64,000 nucleotides of DNA from Allobosea sp. AAP35 (GCF_001295925.1 NZ_LJHQ01000017.1:1-64000); one strand, 5' to 3'. Positions 45,701 through 55,385 are shown, numbered from the stretch's first letter. Made by a program: numbers and translations. Notes: generated by a model not told the origin, from the letters alone.

Positions 45701-46388
45701 TGAGGCCCCTGCCGCGATGGGCCCGCACGAGATCGTTCGAGATCATTGCGCGCATGGTGTCGTCGTCGATCAAGTCGAGCGTGTTGAGCTCATGGGAGGT
45801 GCGAAACCCGTCGAAGAAATGGATGAAGGGCACGCGCGAAGCCAGCGTCGCGGCCTCGCAGACGAGCGCCATGTCATGCGCTTCCTGCACATTGGCCGAG
45901 GAGAGCAGCGCAAAGCCGGTGGTGCGGCAGGCCATCACGTCGGAATGATCGCCGAAGATCGACAAAGCCGACGTCGCCAGCGAACGGGCCGCGACATGGA
46001 AGACGGTCGCGTTGAGTTCGCCGGCAATCTTGAACAGGTTGGGCAGCATCAGCATCAGGCCCTGCGACGAGGTGAAGGTCGTCGTCATCGCGCCCGATTG
46101 CAGCGCGCCATGAACCGCGCCGGCCGCGCCGCCCTCGCTCTGCATCTCCTGCACGACCGGGACATTGCCCCAGATATTGGGCAGCTGGTCGGCGGACCAT
46201 TGGTCCGCGAGCTCCGCCATCGTCGAGGACGGCGTGATCGGATAGATCGCGCAGACCTCGTTGACCCGGTAGGCGACATGGGCGACCGCCGCATTGCCGT
46301 CCATCGTCATGCGCAGGGCGGCCCGGGCGAGCGGGTCTGCCACCGGCACTGCAGCAGCAGACGACATGATCTTGATATCCGCGTTCAT
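42717..46388 (-). CDS. nifJ: Pyruvate:ferredoxin (flavodoxin) oxidoreductase NifJ
   Basis: A single-chain enzyme of 1223 residues turning pyruvate and CoA into acetyl-CoA, CO2 and reduced ferredoxin. The N-terminal PYR domain (AIYPITPSSTMAELADQW) is followed by the gamma domain, two 4Fe-4S clusters (CIQCGQCSFVCPHSVIR and CTGCGLCIEACPATSP) and the TPP domain (CAGCGETPYLKLLSQLFG; ATGCSSIYGG). All are intact. The ATG at 46388 overlaps the GltD-like stop (ATGA); the longer frame to 46553 is out-of-frame leader inside that gene. An oxygen-sensitive enzyme such as this points to anoxic metabolism. Confidence 0.95.
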   Translation of the reverse strand: MNADIKIMSSAAAVPVADPLARAALRMTMDGNAAVAHVAYRVNEVCAIYPITPSSTMAELADQWSADQLPNIWGNVPVVQEMQSEGGAAGAVHGALQSGAMTTTFTSSQGLMLMLPNLFKIAGELNATVFHVAARSLATSALSIFGDHSDVMACRTTGFALLSSANVQEAHDMALVCEAATLASRVPFIHFFDGFRTSHELNTLDLIDDDTMRAMISNDLVRAHRGRGLNPENPFIRGTAQNPDTFFQSREAVSPFYAAVPGILDEALARFAALTGRAYELFEYEGAPDATRILILMGSGAETARETVKALVAKGEKVGVLQVRLYRPFSAAHFLAAIPACVQSIAVLEQAKEAGGAGEPLYLDVIATLAQGFSAGTRAAMPRVIGGRYGLSSKDFTPAMAKAALDELGLVDANGRFSGRNGFTLGINDDVSHSSLAVDPLFSIEPGDRTSAVFYGLGADGTVGANKNSVKIIAEDAGRYAQGYFVYDSHKSGAQTVSHLRFGPQPIRAPYLISQASFVACHQFGFLERQDVLRVAAPGAVFLLNSPYGKDETWDELPRSVQQEIIDKKLRLFVIDASKVARDVGLGVRTNTVLQTCFFAISGVLPRDEAIAQIKASIKKTYGHKGEAVVAKNFAAVDDTLAVLFEIAVPNAATSAHDRPAIVPSNAPAFVREVTALMLVGRGEEIPVSLMPADGTFPSGTSAYEKRNIAEFVPVWETDLCIQCGQCSFVCPHSVIRSRTYDEAVLVDAPASFKSAPVNARGYPEARFTLQFYVEDCTGCGLCIEACPATSPREPGKKAINLAEKAPLLEAERTSMAFFETLPVNDRSRIDFANVRGVQYLEPLFEFSGACAGCGETPYLKLLSQLFGDRAQIANATGCSSIYGGSLPVTPWTKNDEGRGPAWSNSLFEDNAEFGLGFRLAADKHLAMARALLTTLAPTLGDNLVQAMLDAPQIAEHELRTQRRRVADVKDRLVALDTEEARELLSVIDHLVRRSIWIVGGDGWAYDIGYGGLDHVMASGRNVNILVLNTELYSNTGGQASKATPLGAVAKFAAAGKRVPRKDLALLAIAYGNVYVAQVAMGANAQQTLDAFREAEAFDGPSLIIAYSQCIAHGIDMRFGMKQQDLAVASGYWPLMRFNPTMQSVGLSPFQLDSPRPTIPFKDYAYNEIRYSSLARTMPDDAAALLLEAQAGVDAKYRRYEELAALDGGRFQPGVGTPVTGAA

Positions 46389-48028
46389 GCCTGCACCATC
46401 ATCTGTTCGGGGACCATTTCCATGGCGTGGCAGGGGCATTGCTCGACGCAGACCGAGCAGCCCGTGCAGGTCTCGAGATTGATCTCGTAGCCTTTGGTCG
46501 GACCAAGCTTGATGATCGCGTCCTCCGGGCAGGCGGCGAAGCAATTGTCGCATTCGAAGCAGTTGCCGCAGGACAGGCAGCGTTTGGCTTCATGAAGCGC
46601 CTCGGCTTCGCTGAGGCCGGCGAGGACCTCGTCGAAGCCGGTCTTGCGCGCGCTCGGGGAAAGCTCGGACTGACGCGAAGGAGCGGCATCGGCATAGATC
46701 GGCAGGTTGAGGCCGGCATAGGTGATACCCGGATGCTTCTCGACCTGGGCGGGCTTCACATCGCGCAACCAGGCATCGATGTGACGCGCCGCCTTTTTCC
46801 CGTGGCCGGTCGCGATCGTGACCGAGCGCTGGCTCGGCACCATGTCGCCGCCGGCGAAGATGCCCGGCCGCCCCGTCATCATGCTGGCATCGACGACCAC
46901 GATGCCGCCGGGGAGATAGGTGATCTCGGGGATGTTTCCGAGAAAGCCGCTCTCGGCTTCCTGGCCCAGCGCGAGCACCACCGAATCCGCCTTCAGCGTC
47001 TCGAACTCGCCCGTAGGCTGGGGATGGCCGGCCTCGTCCATCCGCATCCGCTCAACGACCATCGTATCCGCGCCGATATCCTTGATCGCGCTCAGCCATT
47101 TGAACGTCACGCCTTCATCGACCGCCTCCTGGGCCTCGAAGGCGCGCGCTTCCATACGCGACTTGTCCATGATGAAGACGACGAGCGCTTCCTCGGCGCC
47201 GAGCCGCTTGGCTGTCCGCGCAGCATCCATCGCAGAGTTTCCGGCGCCATAGACGACGACGCGGCGGCCGAGCTGCGGGGCCGTCCCGGCCTCGACCTGA
47301 TGCAGCAATCCGACAGCGCTGTAGACGCGCGCCGCGTCACGGGCAGGGATCTCGACGTGGTGGGCTTTCTGGGCGCCGATGGCGATGAACGCGGCGTCGA
47401 AGCCACCTGAAGCCTGTTCGGCGAGCAGATCCTCGACCTTGTGGTTGAGCACGATCTTGACGCCGAATGCCTCGATCCGGGCGATCTCGCGCATCAGATC
47501 CGCGCGCGGCAGGCGGTAGGCCGGGATGCCGAAATGCAGCATCCCGCCCGGCAGCGGTCCAGCCTCGCGGATCTCGACCTGATGGCCCAGCCGGGTCAGG
47601 TGATAGGCCGCCGACAGCCCGCTCGGGCCCGCGCCCACGACCAGAATCCGCTTGCCCGATGATGCAGCCGCTTTGGGGATGCTCCAGCCCTGCAAAGAGG
47701 CCTGGTCGCCCAGAAAGCGCTCGACGGCGTGGATGCTGACCTCGCTGTCGAGATCCTTGCGGTTGCAGCTCGTCTCGCAGGGGTGATAGCAGACGCGCCC
47801 GTGAATGGCTGGCATCGGATTGTCGGCGATCAACGCCTCCCAGGCGGCCTTGAACTTGCCCGCCTGCGCCAGGCCGAGCCATCCTTGAATGTCCTCGCCC
47901 GCCGGACAGGCCGCGTTGCAGGGCGGCAGAAGATCGACATAGATCGGGCGCTGGCTGCGGACAGGGCCTGTGCCATGGGGCAGGGTCAGATCAACTCGCG
48001 GCGTCATATCGCGTGCAAAGACGGTCAT
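46385..48028 (-). CDS. GltD-like FAD/Fe-S oxidoreductase
   Basis: A 547-residue flavoprotein. The N-terminal cysteine-rich domain (CNAACPAGEDIQGW; CYHPCETSCNRKD) is followed by an FAD fold (VVGAGPSGLSAAYHL) and an NAD(P) fold (VVYGAGNSAMDAARTAK). A C-terminal ferredoxin has two 4Fe-4S sites (CLSCGNCFECDNCFAACP and CTGCSVCVEQCP). It resembles glutamate synthase small subunits, PreT and NADPH:ferredoxin reductases. Between an MFS gene and nifJ it probably passes electrons between NAD(P)H and ferredoxin. An inner start at 48007 is also possible. Confidence 0.88.
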   Translation of the reverse strand: MTVFARDMTPRVDLTLPHGTGPVRSQRPIYVDLLPPCNAACPAGEDIQGWLGLAQAGKFKAAWEALIADNPMPAIHGRVCYHPCETSCNRKDLDSEVSIHAVERFLGDQASLQGWSIPKAAASSGKRILVVGAGPSGLSAAYHLTRLGHQVEIREAGPLPGGMLHFGIPAYRLPRADLMREIARIEAFGVKIVLNHKVEDLLAEQASGGFDAAFIAIGAQKAHHVEIPARDAARVYSAVGLLHQVEAGTAPQLGRRVVVYGAGNSAMDAARTAKRLGAEEALVVFIMDKSRMEARAFEAQEAVDEGVTFKWLSAIKDIGADTMVVERMRMDEAGHPQPTGEFETLKADSVVLALGQEAESGFLGNIPEITYLPGGIVVVDASMMTGRPGIFAGGDMVPSQRSVTIATGHGKKAARHIDAWLRDVKPAQVEKHPGITYAGLNLPIYADAAPSRQSELSPSARKTGFDEVLAGLSEAEALHEAKRCLSCGNCFECDNCFAACPEDAIIKLGPTKGYEINLETCTGCSVCVEQCPCHAMEMVPEQMMVQA

Positions 48029-49321
48029 CGGACGGCTCCCAAAGCGGGGTGCAGCGGGGGCGGCGGCGCCAGCTTCAGCGTCGTCCCGGCGGCCGAACCG
48101 GTCTCGCGGATGAAGACCGACAAAATAATCGCCAGCACGATCCCGGCGACACCGATCACGCCGGCTTTCTGAAAGATCTCGATGCCGAGCACGCCACCGG
48201 CCGATAACTCAAGCAGGACCCAGCCATAGACCGGCGCCATCAGGGCGCTCAGTGTGAAGACGAGGAAGTTGATGGCTCCGGTCGCGCTGCCCTTCACCTC
48301 ATCGGCATTGACTTCCTTGATGATCGTGTAGGGGATCATCGCCGCGCCCGAACCGACGCCGAGCAGGAAGCCGGCCAGATAGGGCGGAACAACGCTGTGG
48401 GGCGCATAGAGGATGACCAGCGAGGTCAGCAGCATGACCACGGCGCCGCCGATGAGGACCGGTTTGCGGCGGCCGAAATGATCGGCGACATAGCCGAGCA
48501 GCGGGCTGCCGACGACCCAGCCGAGAGGCACCATGGCGGCCCGGTTGACGGCTTCGGCATGGTCGATCTGCCACCCGGCGCGCAGGAACGAAACGCCCCA
48601 GATCATGTCGCCGATCGTCGTCGGCAGGAACAACAGCCCCGCCGCGAAACCGCAGAGATAGGACTGCGGATTGGTCAGGACGGATTTGTACGGCGCAAAC
48701 ATCGACCAGATCGATCTCTGCGCCGGGGTCTGAACCGGATGCCCTCCGGGCGTCACCGCCACGACGACAATGGCGAGCGCCGCCGATCAGCCAGAATTGC
48801 TGCCAGCCGAAGACGCCGTGGATCAGTGGTGCGACGGCGAATTGTCCCGAGGCGCCGCCGAGCATGCCGAAGCACTGGGTGAAGCCGATCGCCGTGGCGA
48901 GATACTTCGCCGGAAATCCGCGGGTGGCGAGATAAACCGCGCCGGTAAACGCGAAGGCCGAACCGGCTCCCTGCAGGAGCCGCCCCGTCTGCGCCGCCGC
49001 ATTGGACCCGACACCGAAGAGCACCGCGCCGCCGGCCAGCAGCACCAGCCCGACCGGGATGACATAACGCGCCCCATAGCGATCGAAGCAGGCGCCCGAG
49101 ACGATCGCGAAGGCGGAATAGGTATAGTAATAGAGGCCGATCAGCGCGCTGATGCCAAGGGCCGAGAGCCCGAAAGCCGTGGTGAGCTCGGGCACCATGA
49201 CGCCGGGCGCGGATCTCAGCGCATATTGCAGGAAGTAAAACAGAACACAGCAGGCCCAGGCGATGATGTAGGGCGTCTTCGACGCCGCATCAGAGGGAGG
49301 GGAGGATGTCGTGATGGCCAC
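48025..49321 (-). pseudogene. MFS transporter with a frameshift
   Basis: The N-terminal half (TPYIIAWACCVLFYFLQYAL to VFGWQQFWLIGG) and the C-terminal half (AVTPGGHPVQTP to FIRETGSAAGT) are in different frames. The break is near 48775-48785, where GGCGGCGCTCGCC would read G-G-A-L-A if two bases (GC) were restored. Twelve helices are present overall. It starts with GTG at 49321 behind a strong AGGAGA site. It is the first gene of the operon with the GltD-like gene, nifJ and DHOD. The substrate is unknown. A sequencing error is possible and would make it a normal gene. Confidence 0.8.
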
Positions 49322-49403
49322 ACGCGTTCTCCTGCAGATGTCGCCATCAGCGATCGGCTGGATGCCGTTGCCATGGTCTAGCAGCCGGCCTCGCGGCCCA
49401 TCA

Positions 49404-49420
49404 GCGTCGGAATCTACGCA
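49404..49420 (-). promoter_or_regulatory. 17-bp FixJ-like box, copy 4 (MFS-gltD-nifJ-DHOD operon)
   Basis: Read towards the gene: TGCGTAGATTCCGACGC, 82 nt before the GTG at 49321. Positions 1-14 fit fully; the last two bases before the gene differ. Confidence 0.68.
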
Positions 49421-49519
49421 GTTGGATTGATCGAGGAGCGCCACCCGAACGTCCAAATGGCTGTGAGAGCCGACATGAGGGCGCCAGGCAGCCAGCGTGA
49501 TTGTCCAGCGGTCATGACG

Positions 49520-50617
49520 TCACGCCACGATGACGGCCGAAACGGGCCGTCGCGGCGCGTAGGGAAGCGCGGGTCCATAGCCGAACCGCATCACGATATC
49601 GGGGCGCCTGCCGGTGAGGCCGATCAACGCGGCGAGATCCGGCCGCAGGGCTGGAACCTCGACCGGCTGGTTGATGAAGGCGTGCTTCAACCCCAATGCC
49701 GTCGCCTGCAGGGCGAAGCGTTGGCAGGCCTGCCCCACGGCGACCCAATGCGCCGGGGTTTCCCCGGCCCCGGCAAACACCGCGATTCCGGACGAAGACC
49801 GGATCTGGCGGGCATAGGCGTCATTTTGCGCTTGCGCCGTCGAGAACCAGTCGAACGCATGGGGCCCAAGCCAGTCGGGCAGCGCAGGGTTGCCGCTCGC
49901 CACACTGTAGAGGCCATCGCCGGTTCGCAGGGCCTGTCGAGGATTGAACCGGAGCCAGGATTTCAGCTCGCAGACGAAGGCCGCATCGGCCATCTGCGCG
50001 CTGTTGCCGGTCAGGACGAGATCGCGCAGGCGATCGATGCGGCTGCGATCTGTCAGCAAGACGAGATCGACGCCGGGCATGGCCGCCGCCCGGCCGAGCA
50101 TGTCGAGATCGGCCGGGAGGACGGTGCGGCCGTCAAATTCGGCGCGGGTCGACTGCCTTTGGGTTATGGCCTCGAACAGGAAGGACGAGATCGCTCGCGC
50201 CGGCTCGAAGTCGAAGATGACAGAGCCTCCGTTGCCCTGCTCGAATCGGACGGCACCGGGTGCGCCGCGCGCGGCGGACGCCAGAGACACATTCTCGGCG
50301 GCGGCACCGAGGCTGACAAACAGATGATGGTCGTCGGGATCGACGACCGGCGTCCGTCGCGCAAAATCGGGCAAGATCTCGATCCTCTTGTCGCCGATGC
50401 GGAAAAGCCAGGGCTGGGCGTTGTGGCCATTGGGCGCGAGCGTCGCATAGCCGATAAGATCCCGCGCCGAGGGCGTATCCGCCAGCGGTCTACGCAAAGG
50501 GGCGATCCCGCGGGCATAGTCCGCTGAAGACCCCATGCTGGATGCAGACAAGTAGGCGGCCGCGCCGCCAAGCACGGTGACCGTGCCCGCACCAATAAGC
50601 AGATGGCGACGGTTCAC
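49520..50617 (-). CDS. Acg-like nitroreductase family protein with Tat signal
   Basis: A flavin-type nitroreductase fold of 365 residues. It starts at GTG 50617 with a twin-arginine signal (NRRHLLIGAGTVTVLGG), so it is exported. LIGYATLAPNGHNAQPW is the classical start of the nitroreductase domain, and VAVGQACQRFALQATALGL lies in the C-terminal half. It is long and divergent like the Acg/Rv2032 group of the DosR regulon. A 17-bp box lies 76 nt upstream. A flavin-storage or redox role is suggested in the literature for Acg; here it is inferred. Confidence 0.82.
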   Translation of the reverse strand: MNRRHLLIGAGTVTVLGGAAAYLSASSMGSSADYARGIAPLRRPLADTPSARDLIGYATLAPNGHNAQPWLFRIGDKRIEILPDFARRTPVVDPDDHHLFVSLGAAAENVSLASAARGAPGAVRFEQGNGGSVIFDFEPARAISSFLFEAITQRQSTRAEFDGRTVLPADLDMLGRAAAMPGVDLVLLTDRSRIDRLRDLVLTGNSAQMADAAFVCELKSWLRFNPRQALRTGDGLYSVASGNPALPDWLGPHAFDWFSTAQAQNDAYARQIRSSSGIAVFAGAGETPAHWVAVGQACQRFALQATALGLKHAFINQPVEVPALRPDLAALIGLTGRRPDIVMRFGYGPALPYAPRRPVSAVIVA

Positions 50618-50693
50618 GGGGAGCCCATCGCCAGAGATCGTTTTGTCTGCTTCGCCATCAGAGCACACTGGACGCTCCTGGCGGCCATGATGA

Positions 50694-50710
50694 GGATCGG
50701 AATCTACCCC
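50694..50710 (-). promoter_or_regulatory. 17-bp FixJ-like box, copy 5 (nitroreductase)
   Basis: Read towards the gene: GGGGTAGATTCCGATCC, 77 nt before its GTG. It lies 83 nt from copy 6, which faces the other way towards adhP; together they make a divergent promoter pair. Confidence 0.66.
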
Positions 50711-50792
50711 CGTCGCGTCAGCAGTGGCAGATGTCACCGCCGCGCGAGGGCCAGGCGGCTCGATGCCGCCATCTGCTGGACCGACCGCTGCC

Positions 50793-50809
50793 TGCGTAGT
50801 TTCCGAGCC
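50793..50809 (+). promoter_or_regulatory. 17-bp FixJ-like box, copy 6 (adhP)
   Basis: TGCGTAGTTTCCGAGCC, a perfect fit, 138 nt before the adhP ATG. The 329-nt gap 50618-50946 shows no gene, only this and copy 5. Confidence 0.75.
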
Positions 50810-50946
50810 TGCCGGTGAAATCCTCGCGCCTTATCGTCGGTAACGACAACGCTATTGAGACGGGCTCGGCGCCAGCGGGGCGCAAGGCTTGATCCGACAC
50901 TTCCGATGCCCACAGCGCGCACCGCGGCAACTGCTAAGGATATCCC

Positions 50947-51984
50947 ATGACACGCATGATGCAGGCCGCGACCGTCGAGCATTTCGGCAAGCCGCTGGTC
51001 TTGCGGGAATGGGCGGTGCCGACGCCCGGCCCTGGCCAGATCCTCGTCAAGACGGAAGCCTGCGGCGTCTGTCATACCGATCTTCACGCCGCCAGTGGCG
51101 ATTGGCCGGTCAAGCCGTCGCTGCCTTTCATTCCCGGCCATGAGGGCATCGGGCTCGTCGTCGAGGTCGGTGCTGGCGTGACGGCGGTGAAGCAAGGCGA
51201 ACGCGTCGGTGTCCCCTGGCTATTCTCGGCCTGCGGCCATTGCGAGCATTGCCTTGCCGCATGGGAGCCGGTCTGCGCCGAGGCCGAATTCGGTGGCTAC
51301 ACCCGCAATGGCGGCTTCGCCGAATACATCCTGGCCGATCCCGACTATGTCGCGCATATCCCGGTCGGTCTCGCGGCGCGCGATGCGGCGCCGATCATCT
51401 GCGCCGGCATCACGACTTACAAGGGCATCAAGGAGACAGGCGCCCGGCCCGGCGAATGGATCGCGATCTCCGGCGCCGGCGGCCTCGGGCATCTCGCCAT
51501 CCAATATGCCAAGGCGATGGGCCTGCAGGTCTGCGCGGTCGATATCGACGACGGCAAGCTCGACCACGCGACGCGGCTGGGCGCCGACGTCGTCGTCAAT
51601 GCCAGGACGAGCAACGATCCCGCGGCGGAGGTGAAAGCGGCGACTGGAGGTGGCGCCCATGGCGTCCTGATCACCGCGCCGTCGCTTCCGGCCTTCAAGC
51701 AGGGCGTCGCCATGACGCGCAAGCGCGGGACCTGCGTGCTGGTCGGCCTGCCGCCCGGCGAATTTCCGGTACCGCTGTTTGGCGTCGTCGCCGACTGCAT
51801 CACCATCCGCGGTTCCTTCGTGGGCAGCCGGCACGACATGGCCGAGGCTCTCGCCTTCGCCGCCGCCGGAAAGGTTCGCGCCGACATCGAATTGCAGCCG
51901 CTTTCGGCGATCAACGACGTCTTCGGGCGCCTTCAGCGCGGCGAGGTGCCGGCCCGCGTCGTGATCGATTTCGCCCCGGCGTGA
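50947..51984 (+). CDS. adhP: Zinc-dependent alcohol dehydrogenase, AdhP type
   Basis: A medium-chain NAD-dependent alcohol dehydrogenase of 345 residues. Catalytic zinc ligands are in ACGVCHTDLHAASGDWP and PGHEGIG. The structural zinc cysteines are in ACGHCEHCLAAWEPVC, and the nucleotide fold is SGAGGLGHLAIQYAKAMG. All are intact. It probably reoxidises NADH by making ethanol, or oxidises alcohols. A perfect 17-bp box upstream fits use under low oxygen, together with NifJ. Confidence 0.93.
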   Translation: MTRMMQAATVEHFGKPLVLREWAVPTPGPGQILVKTEACGVCHTDLHAASGDWPVKPSLPFIPGHEGIGLVVEVGAGVTAVKQGERVGVPWLFSACGHCEHCLAAWEPVCAEAEFGGYTRNGGFAEYILADPDYVAHIPVGLAARDAAPIICAGITTYKGIKETGARPGEWIAISGAGGLGHLAIQYAKAMGLQVCAVDIDDGKLDHATRLGADVVVNARTSNDPAAEVKAATGGGAHGVLITAPSLPAFKQGVAMTRKRGTCVLVGLPPGEFPVPLFGVVADCITIRGSFVGSRHDMAEALAFAAAGKVRADIELQPLSAINDVFGRLQRGEVPARVVIDFAPA

Positions 51985-52131
51985 CGCTGTTGGTGGCGGC
52001 GCTCGCCAGCGCATGCGCGCGCCTTCAGACCGAAGGCGACTGCGAGACCGCCACGCTGGAGATTTGGGATGGCAGGTTGACCAGCGCATGGCCGTCTGGT
52101 GAGCCTGCCCCTGCTGCATCTCGATGCCTGA

Positions 52132-52854
52132 TCAGGCTTTTGCATTGGCCTGGGCTTCGGCTGAACTTTGCACGATCCGCCCATCGATCATGTCGATGAT
52201 ACGGTCGGTGCGGGCCGCGAGATCGAGATTATGCGTCACGATCAGGAATGTCGTTTTTTCCGATTGGTTGACCTCCCGCATCAACGCGAAGACGTCATCG
52301 GCCGATTTGGAGTCGAGGTTTCCGGTCGGCTCGTCGGCAAGGATGAGCCCTGGTTTCATCGCCAGGCTTCGCGCGATGGCGACGCGCTGTTGCTGTCCGC
52401 CCGACATGTTGTTGGCGAGGTTGTCCTGCCATTTCGTCAGACCGACTTTCGCCAGCAGTTCGTGTGCCCGCACCCGCATCGCCTCGCTGGGAAAGGCCTT
52501 GTCGACGAGCATCGGCATCATCACGTTTTCCAGCGCGGTGAATGCCGAGATCAAGCAGTGATGTTGGAAGATGAAACCGATCCTGTGACCGCGCAGGCTG
52601 GTGACGTCGGTGTCGTCCAGCGCGCTCGTGTCGCGACCTTCGATGATGAGCCGACCGGCCGTCGGACGGTCGAGGAGACCGATGATGTTGAGCATCGTGC
52701 TCTTGCCGGAGCCGGATGCGCCGGTCAGTGCGATGAACTCGCCCGCTTGCAGCGTGAGATCGATGTCATGGAGAACCTCGACGGGGACCGGCGTCCCGAT
52801 GCCATAGGATTTGCAGACACCCTCCAGCCGCAGCAGGGGCTCCGGGTCAGCCAC
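52132..52854 (-). CDS. ABC exporter ATP-binding protein (MacB/LolD-type)
   Basis: 240 residues using GTG at 52854 ([13 protein letters not shown]), which overlaps the permease stop. Walker [16 protein letters not shown], signature [16 protein letters not shown], Walker [16 protein letters not shown] and switch VTHNLDLAA are intact. It is the last gene of adaptor - permease - ATPase on the minus strand. Substrate unknown. Confidence 0.9.
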   Translation of the reverse strand: MADPEPLLRLEGVCKSYGIGTPVPVEVLHDIDLTLQAGEFIALTGASGSGKSTMLNIIGLLDRPTAGRLIIEGRDTSALDDTDVTSLRGHRIGFIFQHHCLISAFTALENVMMPMLVDKAFPSEAMRVRAHELLAKVGLTKWQDNLANNMSGGQQQRVAIARSLAMKPGLILADEPTGNLDSKSADDVFALMREVNQSEKTTFLIVTHNLDLAARTDRIIDMIDGRIVQSSAEAQANAKA

Positions 52855-54076
52855 GGATAGCCACCACGGGGTCGAGCCTGGCCGCACCTAGCGCCGGTAT
52901 TGCGGCCGCAGCGATACCGGTCAGACCTGCCAGGACTACCGCGCCGATGAAGAGGCTCGGCTCGAATATCAGACTGAAAATCTCGCTGCCATCAGCCTGG
53001 CGCATATAGGAGTGCCAGAACACAAGTCCGGCGCCGCCCACGCCCGCGCCGAGGATGGCTCCGAATATCCCCAACAGACCGCCTTGCAGCAGAAACAGGC
53101 GCAGGATCTGCCCGCGCGACGACCCCATGGCACGCAGAATGCCGATATCCTTCGAGCGCTGGATGACGGAAACGACCAGCACGCTGGCGATGCCGAAGGC
53201 CACCGACAATCCCACGAACAGCCGGATCAGGGTGTTCGAGGATTGCTGCGCTTTGACCGCCGTGAAGAACTGGGCGTTGGTCTTGATCCAGCTATCGGCT
53301 TCGACGCCGGTTGCCGCCTGCACCGCCCGTGCGATGGTCTCGGCGGCGTAGATATCGGTCACGGTGAGATCCAGCGTCGTGACGCCGCCGACCAAGTCGG
53401 ACAGCGCCTGCGCCGTCCGCAGGGCAACGAAGGTCGAGCGGAGATTGGCGCCCTTGTTGCCGAGATCGAAAATGCCGGTGATCGTGAGCGTGCGGGTCGC
53501 GCCCGAAGCCGCGCGGATGATGATCTTGTCGCGCAGCGTGACCCCCAGTTCGCGGGCCAGATCCGTGCCGACAAGGATGTCGTCGGTCAGAACCTGTGCG
53601 GTCCCCGACACGATATAGTCGGGGATCCGAACGATTCTGAAATAGAGATCCTGTTCGATGCCCGTCAGCGTCACGGAGCGGCTGGCGGCGCCCCGGATCG
53701 CGAGGGCCGACGCACTCGTGGTCGGCGATACGGTCACGATGCCGGGCCAGCTCGCGAGCATCGTGACGAAAGTCTGCCATTGGTCGATCGAGCGGGTGCG
53801 CTGCGTCGGCCGCTGGATCGTCGCCGCCACCATGCTGCCGGCCGTTGACAGACGCTGAGGACGGGCGACCTCGTCGGGCGGAACCAGCTGGATATGAGCT
53901 TGCGACGTCAACACGCGCTTGAGAAAGTTGGCCTGCAGGCTCGAGAGCATGGCCGACATGAACACGATGACCGCCACGCCGATCGCGACCGCTGTCAGGA
54001 TGAAGATCGTCTGCATCCGGCCCTCCCGCAGGAAGCGTAGCGCCGCGATCCACTCGAAAGGCAACCATGAGGTCAT
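52847..54076 (-). CDS. ABC exporter permease, FtsX/MacB type
   Basis: 409 residues: one N-terminal helix (about 22-45), a large periplasmic part (about 50-280) and three C-terminal helices (about 290-312, 335-360, 370-395). It overlaps the adaptor stop by ATGA. It forms the inner-membrane pump with the neighbours. It belongs to the LolC/MacB-like group; no outer-membrane channel is encoded nearby. Confidence 0.9.
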   Translation of the reverse strand: MTSWLPFEWIAALRFLREGRMQTIFILTAVAIGVAVIVFMSAMLSSLQANFLKRVLTSQAHIQLVPPDEVARPQRLSTAGSMVAATIQRPTQRTRSIDQWQTFVTMLASWPGIVTVSPTTSASALAIRGAASRSVTLTGIEQDLYFRIVRIPDYIVSGTAQVLTDDILVGTDLARELGVTLRDKIIIRAASGATRTLTITGIFDLGNKGANLRSTFVALRTAQALSDLVGGVTTLDLTVTDIYAAETIARAVQAATGVEADSWIKTNAQFFTAVKAQQSSNTLIRLFVGLSVAFGIASVLVVSVIQRSKDIGILRAMGSSRGQILRLFLLQGGLLGIFGAILGAGVGGAGLVFWHSYMRQADGSEIFSLIFEPSLFIGAVVLAGLTGIAAAAIPALGAARLDPVVAIRG

Positions 54077-55296
54077 GGCGTGGACTTCGGATTGAGTTTG
54101 GGACGGATGCGTGCGCCTTCGGCGATCGCTGCCGTGGCCGGCACGATCAGCGCGCCCTCATCGACGCCGGAGAGGATTTCGGCGCGACCGGCGCCCATCA
54201 ACCCGACCGTGACGGCTTGCCTGCGCGCGCGCCCATCGACCGCGACGAGAAGCCAGGGCTTGCCGGTCGCGAACTCGCGAAGCGCTGCCATCGGCACGAC
54301 GAGCGTGGCATCGCGTCGGCCGACCTCGATATCGACCGATATCGTCATGTCCTGCCGGAGATAGGCCGGAGCGTCCGGCATATTGAGTTTGACCTCGACG
54401 GAGGCGCGCTGGATGTCGATGGCCGGATTGATGAATGAGACTTCGGCTCGAAAGGTCTGGCGCGGATAGGCGTCGGCCGATGCGATCGCCGGCTGGCCGA
54501 GTGCGACCAGCCCGATATTCTTCTCGTCGATCTGCAGGACGATCTGGCTTGCTCCGATCGGCGACAGGGTCATCAGCACCGTCGAAGGCCCGACCACATT
54601 CCCGGTTTCGACATTCCGCGAGATCAGGATACCGTCCGTGGGCGTGGTGATGACGGTGTAGGCCAGTCGCGACCTCGCCGACCCGAGCGCGGCGTTCGCC
54701 TGATCGAGCTGGGTCTGCTGCATCACGACATCGCTGCCGCCTGGACTATTGGTGAACACCTGGAGATCGGCGTTGCGAACCTGGGCCCTGGCGATGTCGA
54801 GCCCGCGGATCGCATCATCGAGCGTGGTTCGCGCTCCATAGCCATCTTCAACGAGCTTGAGGGCCCTGGCATGGATCTGCTGCGCATTCACCAGCGTCGC
54901 CTTGGCCTGCGTCAAGGTCTCGCGCGCCGAGGGCAGGGTCAGCTCCCGTAACTGGCGGATGCGCGCAACAGCCTGATCGCGAACGCCCTCGGCTTGCACC
55001 ACGGCGGCTTTCGCCTCGCGATCGTCCAGCATGATCAAGGTATCCCCGGCCTTGACAGTCTGGCCTTCAATGACCGGGATCTGCGTCACCGTGCCGGTGA
55101 TCTGCGCGCCGATGCTGATGCGGAATGGCGCCTCGACATGGCCGCTGGCGACGATGCTGCGAACGAAATCGGTCCGCACGACGGCATCGACCGGAACAGT
55201 GCTTCCGACAATGAGGGGCATGCCGACATAGCCTGCGATCGCGGCGACAGCGATGGCTCCGCCGACGAAAAGGGCGATGCGTCGGGAGACCTTCAT
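54073..55296 (-). CDS. Periplasmic adaptor (HlyD/MacA-like) of the second ABC exporter
   Basis: 407 residues. The N-terminal anchor (RIALFVGGAIAVAAIAGYVG) is followed by the lipoyl and hairpin domains (IPVIEGQTVKAGDTLIMLDD; coiled coil about 95-185), the second lipoyl half and a barrel ending near residue 395. It is the first gene of the second exporter operon, with a 17-bp box 73 nt upstream. It is a different subfamily from the adaptor at 10914-12086. Confidence 0.9.
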   Translation of the reverse strand: MKVSRRIALFVGGAIAVAAIAGYVGMPLIVGSTVPVDAVVRTDFVRSIVASGHVEAPFRISIGAQITGTVTQIPVIEGQTVKAGDTLIMLDDREAKAAVVQAEGVRDQAVARIRQLRELTLPSARETLTQAKATLVNAQQIHARALKLVEDGYGARTTLDDAIRGLDIARAQVRNADLQVFTNSPGGSDVVMQQTQLDQANAALGSARSRLAYTVITTPTDGILISRNVETGNVVGPSTVLMTLSPIGASQIVLQIDEKNIGLVALGQPAIASADAYPRQTFRAEVSFINPAIDIQRASVEVKLNMPDAPAYLRQDMTISVDIEVGRRDATLVVPMAALREFATGKPWLLVAVDGRARRQAVTVGLMGAGRAEILSGVDEGALIVPATAAIAEGARIRPKLNPKSTP

Positions 55297-55368
55297 GGGT
55301 TCTGCAAATGGCCGTCTGCGTTGGGTCGCTTCTACCTAATCCTAGCGAAGGATCGGCATCTCGCGGCA

Positions 55369-55385
55369 GGCTCGGAATCTACGCA
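55369..55385 (-). promoter_or_regulatory. 17-bp FixJ-like box, copy 7 (second exporter operon)
   Basis: Read towards the adaptor gene: TGCGTAGATTCCGAGCC, a perfect fit, 73 nt before the ATG at 55296. Confidence 0.74.

Noticed and set aside
44823-46490. 555-codon plus-strand open frame
   Set aside because: Antisense to nifJ; same reason.
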